A DNA stretch of 49,687 nucleotides from contig JAEYOL010000239.1 of assembly GCA_023411775.1 (NCBI GenBank), positions 1 to 49,687 on the forward strand. The letters run 5' to 3'. A program made the translations under genes and the position numbers. Below, one piece after another: positions 1-8,297 of this stretch (positions are counted from its first letter, which is position 1; every line of letters starts with the position of its first letter). The DNA is from Bacteroidota bacterium (GTDB lineage: Bacteria > Bacteroidota > Bacteroidia > Chitinophagales > Chitinophagaceae). The notes under the pieces are model-generated. The model was given only the letters and a program-made list of their open reading frames with translations. It was not told where the DNA came from and ran no database searches.

Positions 1-2549
1 ATTTTATAAGCCCACCAGTCAGAGAAAGTCGACGCGTTGGAACCATGTTCTTTCATCTTGTCGGCTACTTTATATCCCTCAAGGATATGGGTAAAAGTAT
101 TGTATTTATAACCCATCCTGTTGGCAATTTCGATTGAGCTGGTGATCTCGCTTTGTACATAGGAATGACAGGTAATAAAGCGCCTGTTTTCCAATATCTC
201 AACGAGCGCATCCAGTTCCAGGTCCCTGCGCGGCGCTACAGCAGTCGAGCCTTTCTTATTTTTATTAGCATCATATTCTTTCCAGGCTTTTTGATAATCC
301 TTAGCGCGTGTGAATGCATCCACCAACACCTGCTCTACACCCATCCTGGTGTCGGGGTAACGATTATTACCAAGTGGAAATGATGAACGTTTAACATTCT
401 CTCCAAGCGCGAACTTGATCTGCCCTGTCCAGTTTTGAAACTTCAGATCCTCTGCATTGCTCCCCCAGCGCAATTTTATAAGCTGTGTTTGTCCACCGAT
501 CACATTAGCTGAACCGTGAAGGATATGTGAAGTAGTAACTCCACCGCTCAACTGGCGGTAAATATTGATATCGTCGGGATTCAGATTATCTCCTATCCTT
601 ACTTCGGAAGTCACACTCTGTCCGCCTTCGTTGATGGAGGCGGCCGCAATATGGGAATGTTCATCAATGATACCTGGTGTTACATGCTTACCCGTACCAT
701 CGATTACACGAGCACCTGCATCCGAAAGATTTTTGCCAACGCCTGCGATTTTTCCATTCCTGATCAAAACATCGGCGTTTTGCAATACCCCGTCTTTTTC
801 ATTGGTCCAAACGGTAGCGTTACGAATCAGGATCGTTTCCTGTTTGGGAGCCTGACCTTCTTCCCAACCAAATGGTTCAAAGGGATAAATCACCTTGCCG
901 ATCTGCGACTGACGTCTTGGTTTTGCACTATCCTCTTTGGCGGTTGTTTCTCGTTGGAAACGTGCGGTCCACGTAAGATTGTTGCCCGCTGTATCCACTC
1001 CATATCCACTCCAGCCATCCGTGTTCACGAAGCCACTCAGCCTATAATCACCTCCACCTTTTTTTGTGGGTGAAAAACTGATCTTCACCTGTGTTCCATC
1101 AAAGGTGAATTTGGTATTGAGTGTATCATCGGCCAAAATACTTGCACTATTAGCCGATTTAAAATCGAGTGTATAGTTTACAGGACCATTGGCGGTGTTC
1201 AGGGCTAGTTTATATATACCGCGCGCCTTAGCGATACTGCCATCTTTTACGATATATTTCCAGCCCTGGATCCAGTTTTGGTTGATCGCAGTTTTCTCGT
1301 CGAAGATCGGCCCGGAGGTGATCAGGAAATTTGCCCATTTACCAGCATCGAGACTACCCACCAGGTCGTAAATACCCAACACGGTGGCGGGTGTTTTTGT
1401 CAACGCTTCCAGCGCGGCTTTTTCTGAAAGACCATAGTTGAAAGCTGAACGGAGATTAGTGGTAAAAGTTTTTACATCTCGCAGGTCAGAGGTTGTGAGG
1501 CAGAAAGGAATTCCCGCTTTTTCAAAAGCGCCTGCATTGGTAGGTGCCATTTCCCAGTGCTTCAGATCAGAGAGTGATACAAACCTGGCATCAGTAGGAT
1601 CTTCCACATCCTGGGCCTGCGGATAGTTGAGCGGTACGATGAAAGTAGCATTGGTTGCCTTCATGTCTTTAATACGCTGGTATTCGTTGCCGCCAGCCTT
1701 GATGATATATTGCACACCAAATTCATCTCCGATCTTATCGGCACGAAGGCTGTTCCATTTATCAGTCGCTTCAAAAACCTGCGGCAGGTCCTGGATATCG
1801 TTCCAGGCTTTGAGGCTGGCATTGAAACCTTCTGAAGCGGGACGATTCTTATACCATTTTGCATCGAGATAAGACTGACGTAGCAAAGCGATCGTACCCA
1901 TCATTGAACTGGGATAGCTTTGCCTCGAACTTCCTTTGCTAAAAGAATAATGTGCAGATGCCCTTTCTTTTATTACTACAAAATTCGCTTTTTGATCGGC
2001 CAGTGTCACTACCGCACCAGTGCCACGGGCAATACCATCGCGCACATGTGTAAGTACGGTTCCGAAACCGGCTTCACGAAAGGGTTTGGCTTTTTCATTA
2101 TCCACCGAAAAGACCTTATAGGCTTCCGCATCGCTTTTAATCGCCTGGTTCCAGCCAAAAGGTCCTTTCTCAGCTGTTTCCAGCTGGGGCTGCTGGGTAA
2201 ATGAAAATCCGCCACCACCTTGTTGTATGGCGGGGGTGCCGTAATCGGCATAAAGATCAATAAAAGAAGGATAGATATATTTTCCCTTACAATCTATCTC
2301 CACCGCCCCGGCGGGTACCTTTATATTAGTACCTACCGTAACGATCTTGCCATCCTTTATCACCATGGTGGCATTGGTAAGGGTCGTTGTGACGTCTTTT
2401 ACGATCGTCGCGTTGGTAAAAGCATAGTGGCCCTGCCGGCTGTCGGCAACACCATTTTCAGGAAAAGTAGGCTGAGCGCCTGGCTTAATAGCCGCTAACA
2501 AAAAAGCGGTTACAAAGCATAGCATGTAACGTGTTCTGAATTTTCTCAT
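1..2549 (-). CDS. Tandem-domain amidohydrolase, secreted (3' end outside window)
   Basis: At least 849 residues are visible, reading from ATG 2549-2547 to the left window edge without a stop. The N-terminus is a signal peptide (MRKFRTRYML followed by a hydrophobic stretch to about residue 25). Two amidohydrolase-like halves follow. The first has the composite-domain strand (NATMVIKDGKIVTVG) and then IDLYADYGTP, where a catalytic amidohydrolase would carry HxH, so this half has lost its first metal ligands. The second half, from about residue 590, repeats the pattern (NADVLIRNGKIAGVG) and has TPGIIDEHSHIAAA with an intact HSH near residue 629, and CHSYVQSE later. Proteins of about 1000 residues with this layout are common in Bacteroidota, usually annotated only as amidohydrolase; the substrate is unknown. 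It is divergent from deoC. Family assignment is secure, function is not. Confidence 0.88.
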   Translation of the reverse strand, partial: MRKFRTRYMLCFVTAFLLAAIKPGAQPTFPENGVADSRQGHYAFTNATIVKDVTTTLTNATMVIKDGKIVTVGTNIKVPAGAVEIDCKGKYIYPSFIDLYADYGTPAIQQGGGGFSFTQQPQLETAEKGPFGWNQAIKSDAEAYKVFSVDNEKAKPFREAGFGTVLTHVRDGIARGTGAVVTLADQKANFVVIKERASAHYSFSKGSSRQSYPSSMMGTIALLRQSYLDAKWYKNRPASEGFNASLKAWNDIQDLPQVFEATDKWNSLRADKIGDEFGVQYIIKAGGNEYQRIKDMKATNATFIVPLNYPQAQDVEDPTDARFVSLSDLKHWEMAPTNAGAFEKAGIPFCLTTSDLRDVKTFTTNLRSAFNYGLSEKAALEALTKTPATVLGIYDLVGSLDAGKWANFLITSGPIFDEKTAINQNWIQGWKYIVKDGSIAKARGIYKLALNTANGPVNYTLDFKSANSASILADDTLNTKFTFDGTQVKISFSPTKKGGGDYRLSGFVNTDGWSGYGVDTAGNNLTWTARFQRETTAKEDSAKPRRQSQIGKVIYPFEPFGWEEGQAPKQETILIRNATVWTNEKDGVLQNADVLIRNGKIAGVGKNLSDAGARVIDGTGKHVTPGIIDEHSHIAAASINEGGQSVTSEVRIGDNLNPDDINIYRQLSGGVTTSHILHGSANVIGGQTQLIKLRWGSNAEDLKFQNWTGQIKFALGENVKRSSFPLGNNRYPDTRMGVEQVLVDAFTRAKDYQKAWKEYDANKNKKGSTAVAPRRDLELDALVEILENRRFITCHSYVQSEITSSIEIANRMGYKYNTFTHILEGYKVADKMKEHGSNASTFSDWWAYK

Positions 2550-2636
2550 TACAGTAGAATTTTTCAATTAGATGATTTTTCTCAGTGATCCTTGCGTGAG
2601 TGAAGTTCCGAATTTAAGAAATCAAAAGCATATGCT

Positions 2637-2685
2637 GGATACTTGATACTAGATACAGGATACTGGATACTGGATGCTGGATGCC
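2637..2685. repeat. 7-bp tandem repeat, locus 1
   Basis: Seven consecutive heptamers near GGATACT (GGATACT, TGATACT, AGATACA, GGATACT, GGATACT, GGATGCT, GGATGCC), preceded by a further degenerate unit. It lies between the divergent amidohydrolase and deoC starts, directly upstream of the deoC promoter box. On the minus strand the unit reads CAGTATC, the same unit as at 6992-7040 and 20367-20415. Confidence 0.85.
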
Positions 2686-2701
2686 GACTGCACCAATTCG
2701 C

Positions 2702-2709
2702 TATCTTTG
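2702..2709 (+). promoter_or_regulatory. Candidate -7 promoter box of deoC
   Basis: TATCTTTG matches the Bacteroidota -7 consensus TAnnTTTG and lies 19 bases before the deoC ATG. The place for a -33 TTTG falls within the heptamer repeat and no clear match is present there. Confidence 0.55.
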
Positions 2710-2728
2710 AAAGACCTAAACGATCGTT

Positions 2729-3649
2729 ATGGCAGCTGCCACAATAAATAACATATTACCCGATTTCAACTTATCGCCACGAATCGACCAGGTGGGTGCT
2801 GAAGAAAGAGCTGCACGATTTACAACCCGTAGCATAAAGAAGGAATCAAAGCTAAACGGTTTGAAATTAGTGCTCAACATGATCGACCTCACTACGCTGG
2901 AAGGAAAGGATACCGTTGGAAAAGTTAAGCAGCTATGCTATAAAGCACTTCACCTGCATGATGCAGTCGCGGGCTTACCAACAGTTGCAGCGGTCTGCGT
3001 TTACCCGGCCATGGTGAAGACGGCAAAAAAAGCGTTGGAAGGATCAGGTGTAAATGTGGCTTCTGTCGCCACTGCCTTTCCAAGCGGACAGGCACCCCGT
3101 GAAGTAAAGATCCGCGACACCAGGTATGCTGTCAACGAAGGAGCAGACGAAGTAGACATGGTGATAAGTCGTGGAAAATTTCATGAAGGAGAGTACAATT
3201 TTGTTTATGATGAAATTGCCGCGGTAAAAGAAGCCTGTGGTTCCGCCCGGCTAAAAGTGATACTTGAAACGGGAGAACTGGGCACTTTCGATAAAATAAG
3301 GCGGGCCAGTGATATTGCCATGTATGCAGGGGCCGATTTTATAAAAACCTCCACGGGAAAAATACAACCCGCAGCCACTATGCCTGTTACTTTGGTAATG
3401 CTGGAAGCCATCCGGGAATTTTATTATAAAACCGGTAAAATGATCGGTATGAAACCTGCCGGAGGTATTTCAAAATCAAAACTGGCACTTCATTACCTGG
3501 TGATGTTGAAAGAAGTCCTGGGAGAAGCCTGGATGAATAACGAATGGTTTCGTTTTGGCGCCAGCAGTCTTGCCAATGATGTATTGATGCAGATCGTGAA
3601 GGAACAGACCGGTGTTTACCAAAGCGGGAATTATTTTAGTGTGGATTAA
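2729..3649 (+). CDS. deoC: Deoxyribose-phosphate aldolase
   Basis: Cleaves 2-deoxyribose 5-phosphate to glyceraldehyde 3-phosphate and acetaldehyde, in the cytoplasm, as the last step of deoxynucleoside catabolism. The 306-residue protein carries the DeoC signatures in order: VCVYPAMV, VATAFPSGQ, EVDMVISRGKF, VILETGEL, DFIKTSTGK with the Schiff-base lysine at about K206, and MKPAGGI with the second active-site lysine at about K242. It is some 45 residues longer than the E. coli enzyme, with the extra length mainly N-terminal and at the C-terminus. The ATG at 2729 follows a promoter box by 19 bases. Two aldehyde dehydrogenase-family genes follow after 43 bases, which suits removal of the acetaldehyde product. 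Confidence 0.95.
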   Translation: MAAATINNILPDFNLSPRIDQVGAEERAARFTTRSIKKESKLNGLKLVLNMIDLTTLEGKDTVGKVKQLCYKALHLHDAVAGLPTVAAVCVYPAMVKTAKKALEGSGVNVASVATAFPSGQAPREVKIRDTRYAVNEGADEVDMVISRGKFHEGEYNFVYDEIAAVKEACGSARLKVILETGELGTFDKIRRASDIAMYAGADFIKTSTGKIQPAATMPVTLVMLEAIREFYYKTGKMIGMKPAGGISKSKLALHYLVMLKEVLGEAWMNNEWFRFGASSLANDVLMQIVKEQTGVYQSGNYFSVD

Positions 3650-3692
3650 AAAAGAGTTACAGGCTTTCAACAAAGTCCAAAAAAATTAGCTC

Positions 3693-5204
3693 ATGCCAGT
3701 TCCAAAAAAAATCACCCGCTCCAAACGGGGAAAAAACGAAAAGCGAAATACACTCAAACTGCAGTTTGCCACCAGTTGGTCATACGAGCCGGCACCTGAG
3801 AGTAAAAGCGCGGCGAGTATCAAGTCGCAATATGACCTGTTCATCAACGGGCAATGGCAAAAACCTTTGTCAAAAAAATATTTTGATTCCATCAATCCCG
3901 CCAACGAGGAAAAGCTTAGTGAGGTGGCAGAAGCCGGCACTGGGGATGTTAACAAGGCTGTAGCAGCGGCGCGGAACGCGTATGAAAAAACCTGGCGTAA
4001 AATGTTACCTAAAGAAAGGGCAAAATATATTTTCCGCATCGCCAGGATGGTCCAGGAAAAAGCAAGGGAACTGGCGATCATCGAATCTCTTGATGGTGGT
4101 AAACCTATTCGTGAAAGCCGCGACTTTGATGTACCCACCGCAGCCAATCATTTTTTTTATTATGCAGGATGGGCAGATAAACTGGAATACGCTTTTCCAA
4201 ACCGCAAACCTGGTTCGCTGGGCGTGGCGGGACAGATCATCCCCTGGAATTTCCCATTACTGATGGCTGCCTGGAAGATCGCCCCGGCCCTTGCTACCGG
4301 CAATACCGTTGTACTGAAACCAGCGGAAACAACCTCACTGACCGCGTTGAAGTTGGCGGAGATCATCGAAGAATCCGACCTGCCCCCTGGTGTTGTAAAT
4401 ATTGTTTCCGGTGCAGGTGAAACCGGCGCTGCAATCGTGAATCACCCTGGTATAAACAAGATCGCGTTTACCGGGTCTACTGAAGTGGGTAAAATCATCC
4501 AGCGTGCAGTTGCGGGAACAGATAAAAAACTAACGCTCGAACTGGGAGGCAAAGCGGCAAATATCATCTTTGAAGATGCGCCTATCGACCAGGCGGTGGA
4601 AGGCGTGATCAATGGGATCTATTTTAACCAGGGGCATGTCTGCTGCGCCGGTTCGAGGTTATATGTGCAGGAATCGATCGCTAGGGAAGTGATAAGAAAA
4701 TTGCGTGACCGTATCGAAACGCTGATCGTTGGCGACCCATTGGACAAAAACACCGATATCGGTGCGATCAATTCAAAGCAGCAACTTCAAACCATACAGA
4801 AATACATCAGCATTGGGAAAAAGGAAGGCGCTGAAATGTATGAGAGCAGTTGTGCTCTTCCTTCAAAAGGGTACTGGTGCAGACCTACAATTTTCACTAA
4901 TGTGGCGCAAAGTAACCGCATCGCGCAGGAAGAAATTTTCGGGCCGGTATTGTCTATACTCACATTCCGCACCGATGATGAGGTGATTGAAAAGGCCAAC
5001 AACTCTCCCTATGGATTAAGCGCTGGAGTATGGACCGATAAAGGCTCCAAGATATTTAATATGACCAGGCGTATGAGGGCTGGCGTGATCTGGGCGAATA
5101 CCTTCAACAAATTTGATCCCTCCTCACCTTTCGGCGGCTATAAAGAAAGCGGTTACGGAAGAGAAGGCGGGTTGCATGGGTTGGGGGCATATTTACATGT
5201 CTAA
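3693..5204 (+). CDS. NAD(P)-dependent aldehyde dehydrogenase (catalytic partner of an ALDH pair)
   Basis: A full-length 503-residue aldehyde dehydrogenase. Visible landmarks are IIPWNFPLLM (oxyanion-hole asparagine), VVLKPAETT, FTGSTEVGK (Rossmann loop), LELGGK with general-base E283, and NQGHVCCAG with catalytic cysteine about C317, followed by EEIFGPVLS and FGGYKESGYGRE. All key catalytic residues are present, so it should be active. The N-terminal 35 residues are basic (MPVPKKITRSKRGK) and precede the fold. It lies between deoC and the truncated ALDH homologue (15 bases downstream), so acetaldehyde from DeoC is the obvious substrate candidate; this is inferred from context, not residues. 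Together with the next gene it resembles the two domains of ALDH16-type proteins. Confidence 0.93.
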   Translation: MPVPKKITRSKRGKNEKRNTLKLQFATSWSYEPAPESKSAASIKSQYDLFINGQWQKPLSKKYFDSINPANEEKLSEVAEAGTGDVNKAVAAARNAYEKTWRKMLPKERAKYIFRIARMVQEKARELAIIESLDGGKPIRESRDFDVPTAANHFFYYAGWADKLEYAFPNRKPGSLGVAGQIIPWNFPLLMAAWKIAPALATGNTVVLKPAETTSLTALKLAEIIEESDLPPGVVNIVSGAGETGAAIVNHPGINKIAFTGSTEVGKIIQRAVAGTDKKLTLELGGKAANIIFEDAPIDQAVEGVINGIYFNQGHVCCAGSRLYVQESIAREVIRKLRDRIETLIVGDPLDKNTDIGAINSKQQLQTIQKYISIGKKEGAEMYESSCALPSKGYWCRPTIFTNVAQSNRIAQEEIFGPVLSILTFRTDDEVIEKANNSPYGLSAGVWTDKGSKIFNMTRRMRAGVIWANTFNKFDPSSPFGGYKESGYGREGGLHGLGAYLHV

Positions 5205-5219
5205 ACTTGTGAACTGACT

Positions 5220-6173
5220 ATGGGTAAAACATATATAAAAAAATCTTCGCTCACGATAGGTGAGAATGGTCTCGAGGCGCCGGCTAACAAGAAAAGGGTT
5301 GGCGTTTTGAAAACGTATAAACTGTTTATCGGCGGGCAGTTCCCGAGAACGGAATCAGGGCGTTACTATACACCGGTGAATGCAGCGGGTGTAAAACTGG
5401 CCAATGTTTGCCTGGGCTCACGAAAAGACTTTCGCAATGCGGTGGTTGCAGCGCGGAGTGCTTTTGGCGGATGGAGCAGCCGGTCAGCATTCAACAGGGG
5501 CCAGATCCTCTATCGAATTGCCGAGATGCTGGAAGGAAGAAAAGCCCAGTTTGTTGAAGAACTTGTATTGCAAAACGCTACAAAGTCAAGGGCGGAAAAG
5601 GAAGTTAATCTTGCGATCGACCGCCTGGTCTGGTATGCGGGCTGGTGCGATAAGTTTCAACAGGTTTTCAGCAGCGTAAACCCCGTAGCTACATCCCACT
5701 TTAATTTTTCAGTACCTGAACCCACGGGTGTTGTATCCATAATTGCGCCACAGGGAGATTCTTTGCTGGGCCTGGTATCGGTGATGGCACCCGCCATTGC
5801 CGGGGGTAATACATGTGTAATACTGGCTTCGGAAACCAGCCCCCTTTGCGCCGTTACTTTTGCAGAGGTTTTGAATACCTCGGATTTGCCTGGCGGTGTG
5901 GTAAATATTTTGACCGGGAAACCGGGCGAACTCGCCAGCTGGTTTGTAGAACACATGGATGTAAATGCAACCATTTACTGTGAAAATGATTCTACTATTC
6001 AGAAAATGATGCGTGAAAAATCGGCCCTGAACCTGAAACGTATTGTTTTTTATAATAAAATAAACTGGATGAGTGATGAGGGTCAGTCGCCTTATTTTAT
6101 CATGGATACCCAGGAGATAAAAACCACCTGGCACCCCGTAGAAAATATTGCCGGCGCAGGTGGTGGATATTGA
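5220..6173 (+). CDS. Truncated, non-catalytic aldehyde dehydrogenase homologue
   Basis: A 317-residue protein clearly homologous to the N-terminal, cofactor-binding half of aldehyde dehydrogenases: YKLFIGGQFPRTESGRY, VNLAIDRLVWYAGWCDK, EPTGVVSIIAPQ, APAIAGGNTCVIL, SDLPGGVVNILTG. After about residue 245 the similarity fades, with no LELGGK, no catalytic cysteine motif and no C-terminal oligomerisation arm. The protein ends on its own with KTTWHPV and a glycine-rich tail. The reading frame is intact and codon use looks normal, so it does not look like a decaying pseudogene. It sits 15 bases after the active ALDH and is probably co-translated. A structural or regulatory subunit of that enzyme is the most likely role (inference). 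Enzymatic activity on its own is unlikely. Confidence 0.85.
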   Translation: MGKTYIKKSSLTIGENGLEAPANKKRVGVLKTYKLFIGGQFPRTESGRYYTPVNAAGVKLANVCLGSRKDFRNAVVAARSAFGGWSSRSAFNRGQILYRIAEMLEGRKAQFVEELVLQNATKSRAEKEVNLAIDRLVWYAGWCDKFQQVFSSVNPVATSHFNFSVPEPTGVVSIIAPQGDSLLGLVSVMAPAIAGGNTCVILASETSPLCAVTFAEVLNTSDLPGGVVNILTGKPGELASWFVEHMDVNATIYCENDSTIQKMMREKSALNLKRIVFYNKINWMSDEGQSPYFIMDTQEIKTTWHPVENIAGAGGGY

Positions 6174-6233
6174 TCATAAAGTTTAAAAAACCGAACCAAA
6201 AAATTTGGTTTAAAATTTGAAATATTGATTCTT

Positions 6234-6695
6234 ATGAAAAGAGTTTTTGCCACCGGCATATTTGCCTTTATTTTCCTGCTTACCATTCAAGCACCGGTAT
6301 TTTCACAGGACACGACATTATCAGCCAATAACACGGTAGTTGTACATAAAGACCCGCGCATTGACATGCTGATGAGCAAACAGGCACAGATCAACGAAGA
6401 AACCAGCCGCGACTCACGCAAAACAGGAAAAGGATACCGCCTGATGGTGATCAGCACCAGCAGCCGTGATGAAGCTATCGCTGCCAAAACAAAAGTATAT
6501 ACCCATTTCCCCGAATTAAAAGCTTATCTCTGGCACCAATCGCCCTATTACAAGTTAAAAGCGGGCAACTTCAAAGAGCGCAAAGATGCGGAGGTCTACC
6601 AGCAAAAATTAAGTGCCTATTTTCCCAAGGGAGTCTTTATCATGAATGATATTGTAGAGCTCAAACTGGAAAAAGCCCAGGGAGAGGATCTGTAA
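6234..6695 (+). CDS. Secreted SPOR-domain protein
   Basis: A 153-residue protein with an N-terminal signal peptide (MKRVFATGIFAFIFLL, cleavage likely after PVFS/Q). Residues about 67-145 match the SPOR fold, with the two diagnostic repeats YRLMVISTSSRDEA and YYKLKAGNFKERKDAE. SPOR domains bind denuded glycan strands of septal peptidoglycan, so it probably acts in the periplasm on the cell wall. I use ATG 6234; an in-frame TTG at 6225 would add three residues before the signal peptide and is less likely. It is separated from the M20 peptidase downstream by a 357-base gap with its own promoter box, so co-transcription is uncertain. Confidence 0.8.
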   Translation: MKRVFATGIFAFIFLLTIQAPVFSQDTTLSANNTVVVHKDPRIDMLMSKQAQINEETSRDSRKTGKGYRLMVISTSSRDEAIAAKTKVYTHFPELKAYLWHQSPYYKLKAGNFKERKDAEVYQQKLSAYFPKGVFIMNDIVELKLEKAQGEDL

Positions 6696-6826
6696 ATAAT
6701 ATCCCGGCCTTTGAGCTGGGAAATCGAGTGCGTTTCAAATTTTCGTTCTAATCAATGTATCATATTAATAACAGGAACCTCGGGCCAACCTTATTCCCTT
6801 AGTAACAAGTCATCTTCAATAACACC

Positions 6827-6868
6827 AACCTTATTCCCTTATCCACTGAAAAATAAGGTAATAAGGTT
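6827..6868. repeat. Inverted repeat / hairpin with duplicated left arm
   Basis: Left arm 6827-6842 (AACCTTATTCCCTTAT) pairs with right arm 6853-6868 with a single mismatch; the loop is CCACTGAAAA. The left arm is part of a 17-bp sequence repeated exactly 40 bases upstream (6785-6801), so the right arm could pair with either copy. No T-run follows beyond four Ts, so this is not a standard intrinsic terminator. Confidence 0.7.
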
Positions 6869-6991
6869 TTCACCTTTCTGCTATGACAACGGTCATAACC
6901 AGTTAAAGCGAAAATTTGAAATACACCCTGGAAAATCTCTCCGACTAAAGAATTTAAACACCATTTGCCGGTCCTTGTGTACATGATGTCC

Positions 6992-7040
6992 CAGTATCCA
7001 GTATCCAGCACCTGGTAGACAAAATCCAGCATCGAGTATC
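6992..7040. repeat. 7-bp tandem repeat, locus 2
   Basis: Seven heptamers in one phase: CAGTATC, CAGTATC, CAGCACC, TGGTAGA, CAAAATC, CAGCATC, GAGTATC. Units 3 to 5 are degenerate. The array ends exactly where the promoter box TATTTTTG of the M20 gene begins. Confidence 0.75.
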
Positions 7041-7048
7041 TATTTTTG
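7041..7048 (+). promoter_or_regulatory. Candidate -7 promoter box, leaderless start
   Basis: TATTTTTG fits TAnnTTTG and ends only four bases before the ATG at 7053. With a start site a few bases downstream of the box the transcript would have practically no 5' leader. Confidence 0.45.
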
Positions 7049-7052
7049 CACC

Positions 7053-8243
7053 ATGCTAGAAAAAATCAAAGCCTTAGCGAAACAATACGCCCCCGAATTT
7101 ATTGAAGTACGCCGTCACCTGCATGCTAATCCCGAATTGAGTTACCAGGAATTTGAAACCTCAGGTTTTGTACAAAAGAAACTGGAGGAATTCGGGATTC
7201 CTTTTGAAATAAAGGCAACAACAGGTGTAGTAGGATTGATACAGGGCCGGAACCCTAATGGTCGAGTTGTCGCACTTCGCGCTGATATGGACGCCCTGCC
7301 CATCAAAGAGGAAAATGATATCCCTTACCGCTCAAAAAATGAAGGCGTCATGCATGCCTGCGGTCATGATGTTCATACAACCTGTTTATTAGGCGCCGCG
7401 AAGATCCTGCATGAAACAAGATCAGATTGGGAAGGCACTGTCAAACTGATCTTTCAGCCCGGGGAAGAAAAAAATCCGGGTGGCGCCAGCCTGATGATCA
7501 AAGATGGTGCACTGGAGAACCCGAAGCCGGGTGCAATATTTGGCCTGCATGTACATCCCGGTCTGGAAGTTGGTAAAATGAGTTTTCGCGGTGGCCAGGT
7601 GATGGCCAGCGCCGACGAGATATATATTACGGTAAAAGGTAAGGGCGGCCATGCTGCGGCACCCCATCTTTGTATTGATCCGATCCTGATTGCTTCGCAC
7701 CTTATTATCGGTCTGCAGCAGCTCATCAGCCGACACAATAATCCTCATAACCCAAGTGTTCTTTCCATCACAGCTTTCAATGGAGGCACGACCACCAATG
7801 TGATTCCCGGGGAAGTGAAGCTGAAAGGCACTTTCAGGGCGATGAATGAAGAATGGCGATTTAAAGCGCATGAATTGATACGGCAACTTTGTCATCACCT
7901 GGTGCAGAGTATGGGTGGTGATATCGATCTGCATATCGATATCGGTTATCCTTCCGTTTACAATAACGAAGCGCTCAACAATATGGCAAGGGCGAAAGCA
8001 GAATTATATAAAGGCGCGGCCAATGTAGAAGAAACTGAAAAGCGAATGGGGGCGGAAGATTTTGGATACTACACGCAAATTATACCGGGCTGCTTTTACA
8101 GGCTGGGTGTAATGAACGTAGAAAAAGGAATCGTATCCGGCGTACATACGCCTACCTTTAATGTTGATGAGTCCGCGATTGAAACTGGCATGGGGATGAT
8201 GGCCTGGCTGGGTGCCAGCGCTGAGATAAGCAATCTTTCTTAA
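7053..8243 (+). CDS. M20-family amidohydrolase (N-acyl-amino acid hydrolase type)
   Basis: A 396-residue metal-dependent amidase of peptidase family M20D, the group with hippurate hydrolase, IAA-amino acid hydrolases and N-acetyl-diaminopimelate deacetylase. Motifs visible are RRHLHANPELSYQE, ALRADMDALPI, HACGHDVHTTCLLGAA (metal-binding Cys and His), QPGEE with catalytic glutamate, GLHVHP and, near the C-terminus, GAEDFGYY. The central part (about 180-300) is the dimerisation domain (VKGKGGHAAAPH). There is no signal peptide, so it is cytoplasmic. Substrate is likely an N-acyl amino acid or small peptide; the exact one cannot be read from the sequence. A small secreted protein gene follows after 54 bases. 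Confidence 0.9.
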   Translation: MLEKIKALAKQYAPEFIEVRRHLHANPELSYQEFETSGFVQKKLEEFGIPFEIKATTGVVGLIQGRNPNGRVVALRADMDALPIKEENDIPYRSKNEGVMHACGHDVHTTCLLGAAKILHETRSDWEGTVKLIFQPGEEKNPGGASLMIKDGALENPKPGAIFGLHVHPGLEVGKMSFRGGQVMASADEIYITVKGKGGHAAAPHLCIDPILIASHLIIGLQQLISRHNNPHNPSVLSITAFNGGTTTNVIPGEVKLKGTFRAMNEEWRFKAHELIRQLCHHLVQSMGGDIDLHIDIGYPSVYNNEALNNMARAKAELYKGAANVEETEKRMGAEDFGYYTQIIPGCFYRLGVMNVEKGIVSGVHTPTFNVDESAIETGMGMMAWLGASAEISNLS

Positions 8244-8297
8244 CGTTTTTTTTCAAAAGCGGTACAACAAGTCGGACTGAACAGACGTCTTTTTACT

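Larger units (their letters stand above)
6696..7052. other. Intergenic region with hairpins, direct repeat and heptamer repeat
   Basis: No convincing gene. It holds a short hairpin right after the SPOR stop (TCCCGGC at 6702-6708 pairing with GCTGGGA at 6715-6721), a 17-bp direct repeat CCAACCTTATTCCCTTA at 6785-6801 and 6825-6841, a long hairpin at 6827-6868, and the second heptamer repeat (6992-7040) abutting a promoter box at 7041. Confidence 0.7.

Noticed and set aside
565..1073. Plus-strand frames opposite the amidohydrolase
   Set aside because: Antisense shadows of a strongly supported minus-strand gene.
5220..6173. Calling the short ALDH a pseudogene or frameshift
   Set aside because: The frame is open and well formed to its stop, and no remains of the missing C-terminal half were found in the bases after it in other frames.
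6711..6986. Open frame of 91 codons in the gap after the SPOR gene
   Set aside because: It runs through the direct repeat and hairpin, begins inside a small stem, has low-quality composition and matches nothing known; a chance frame.
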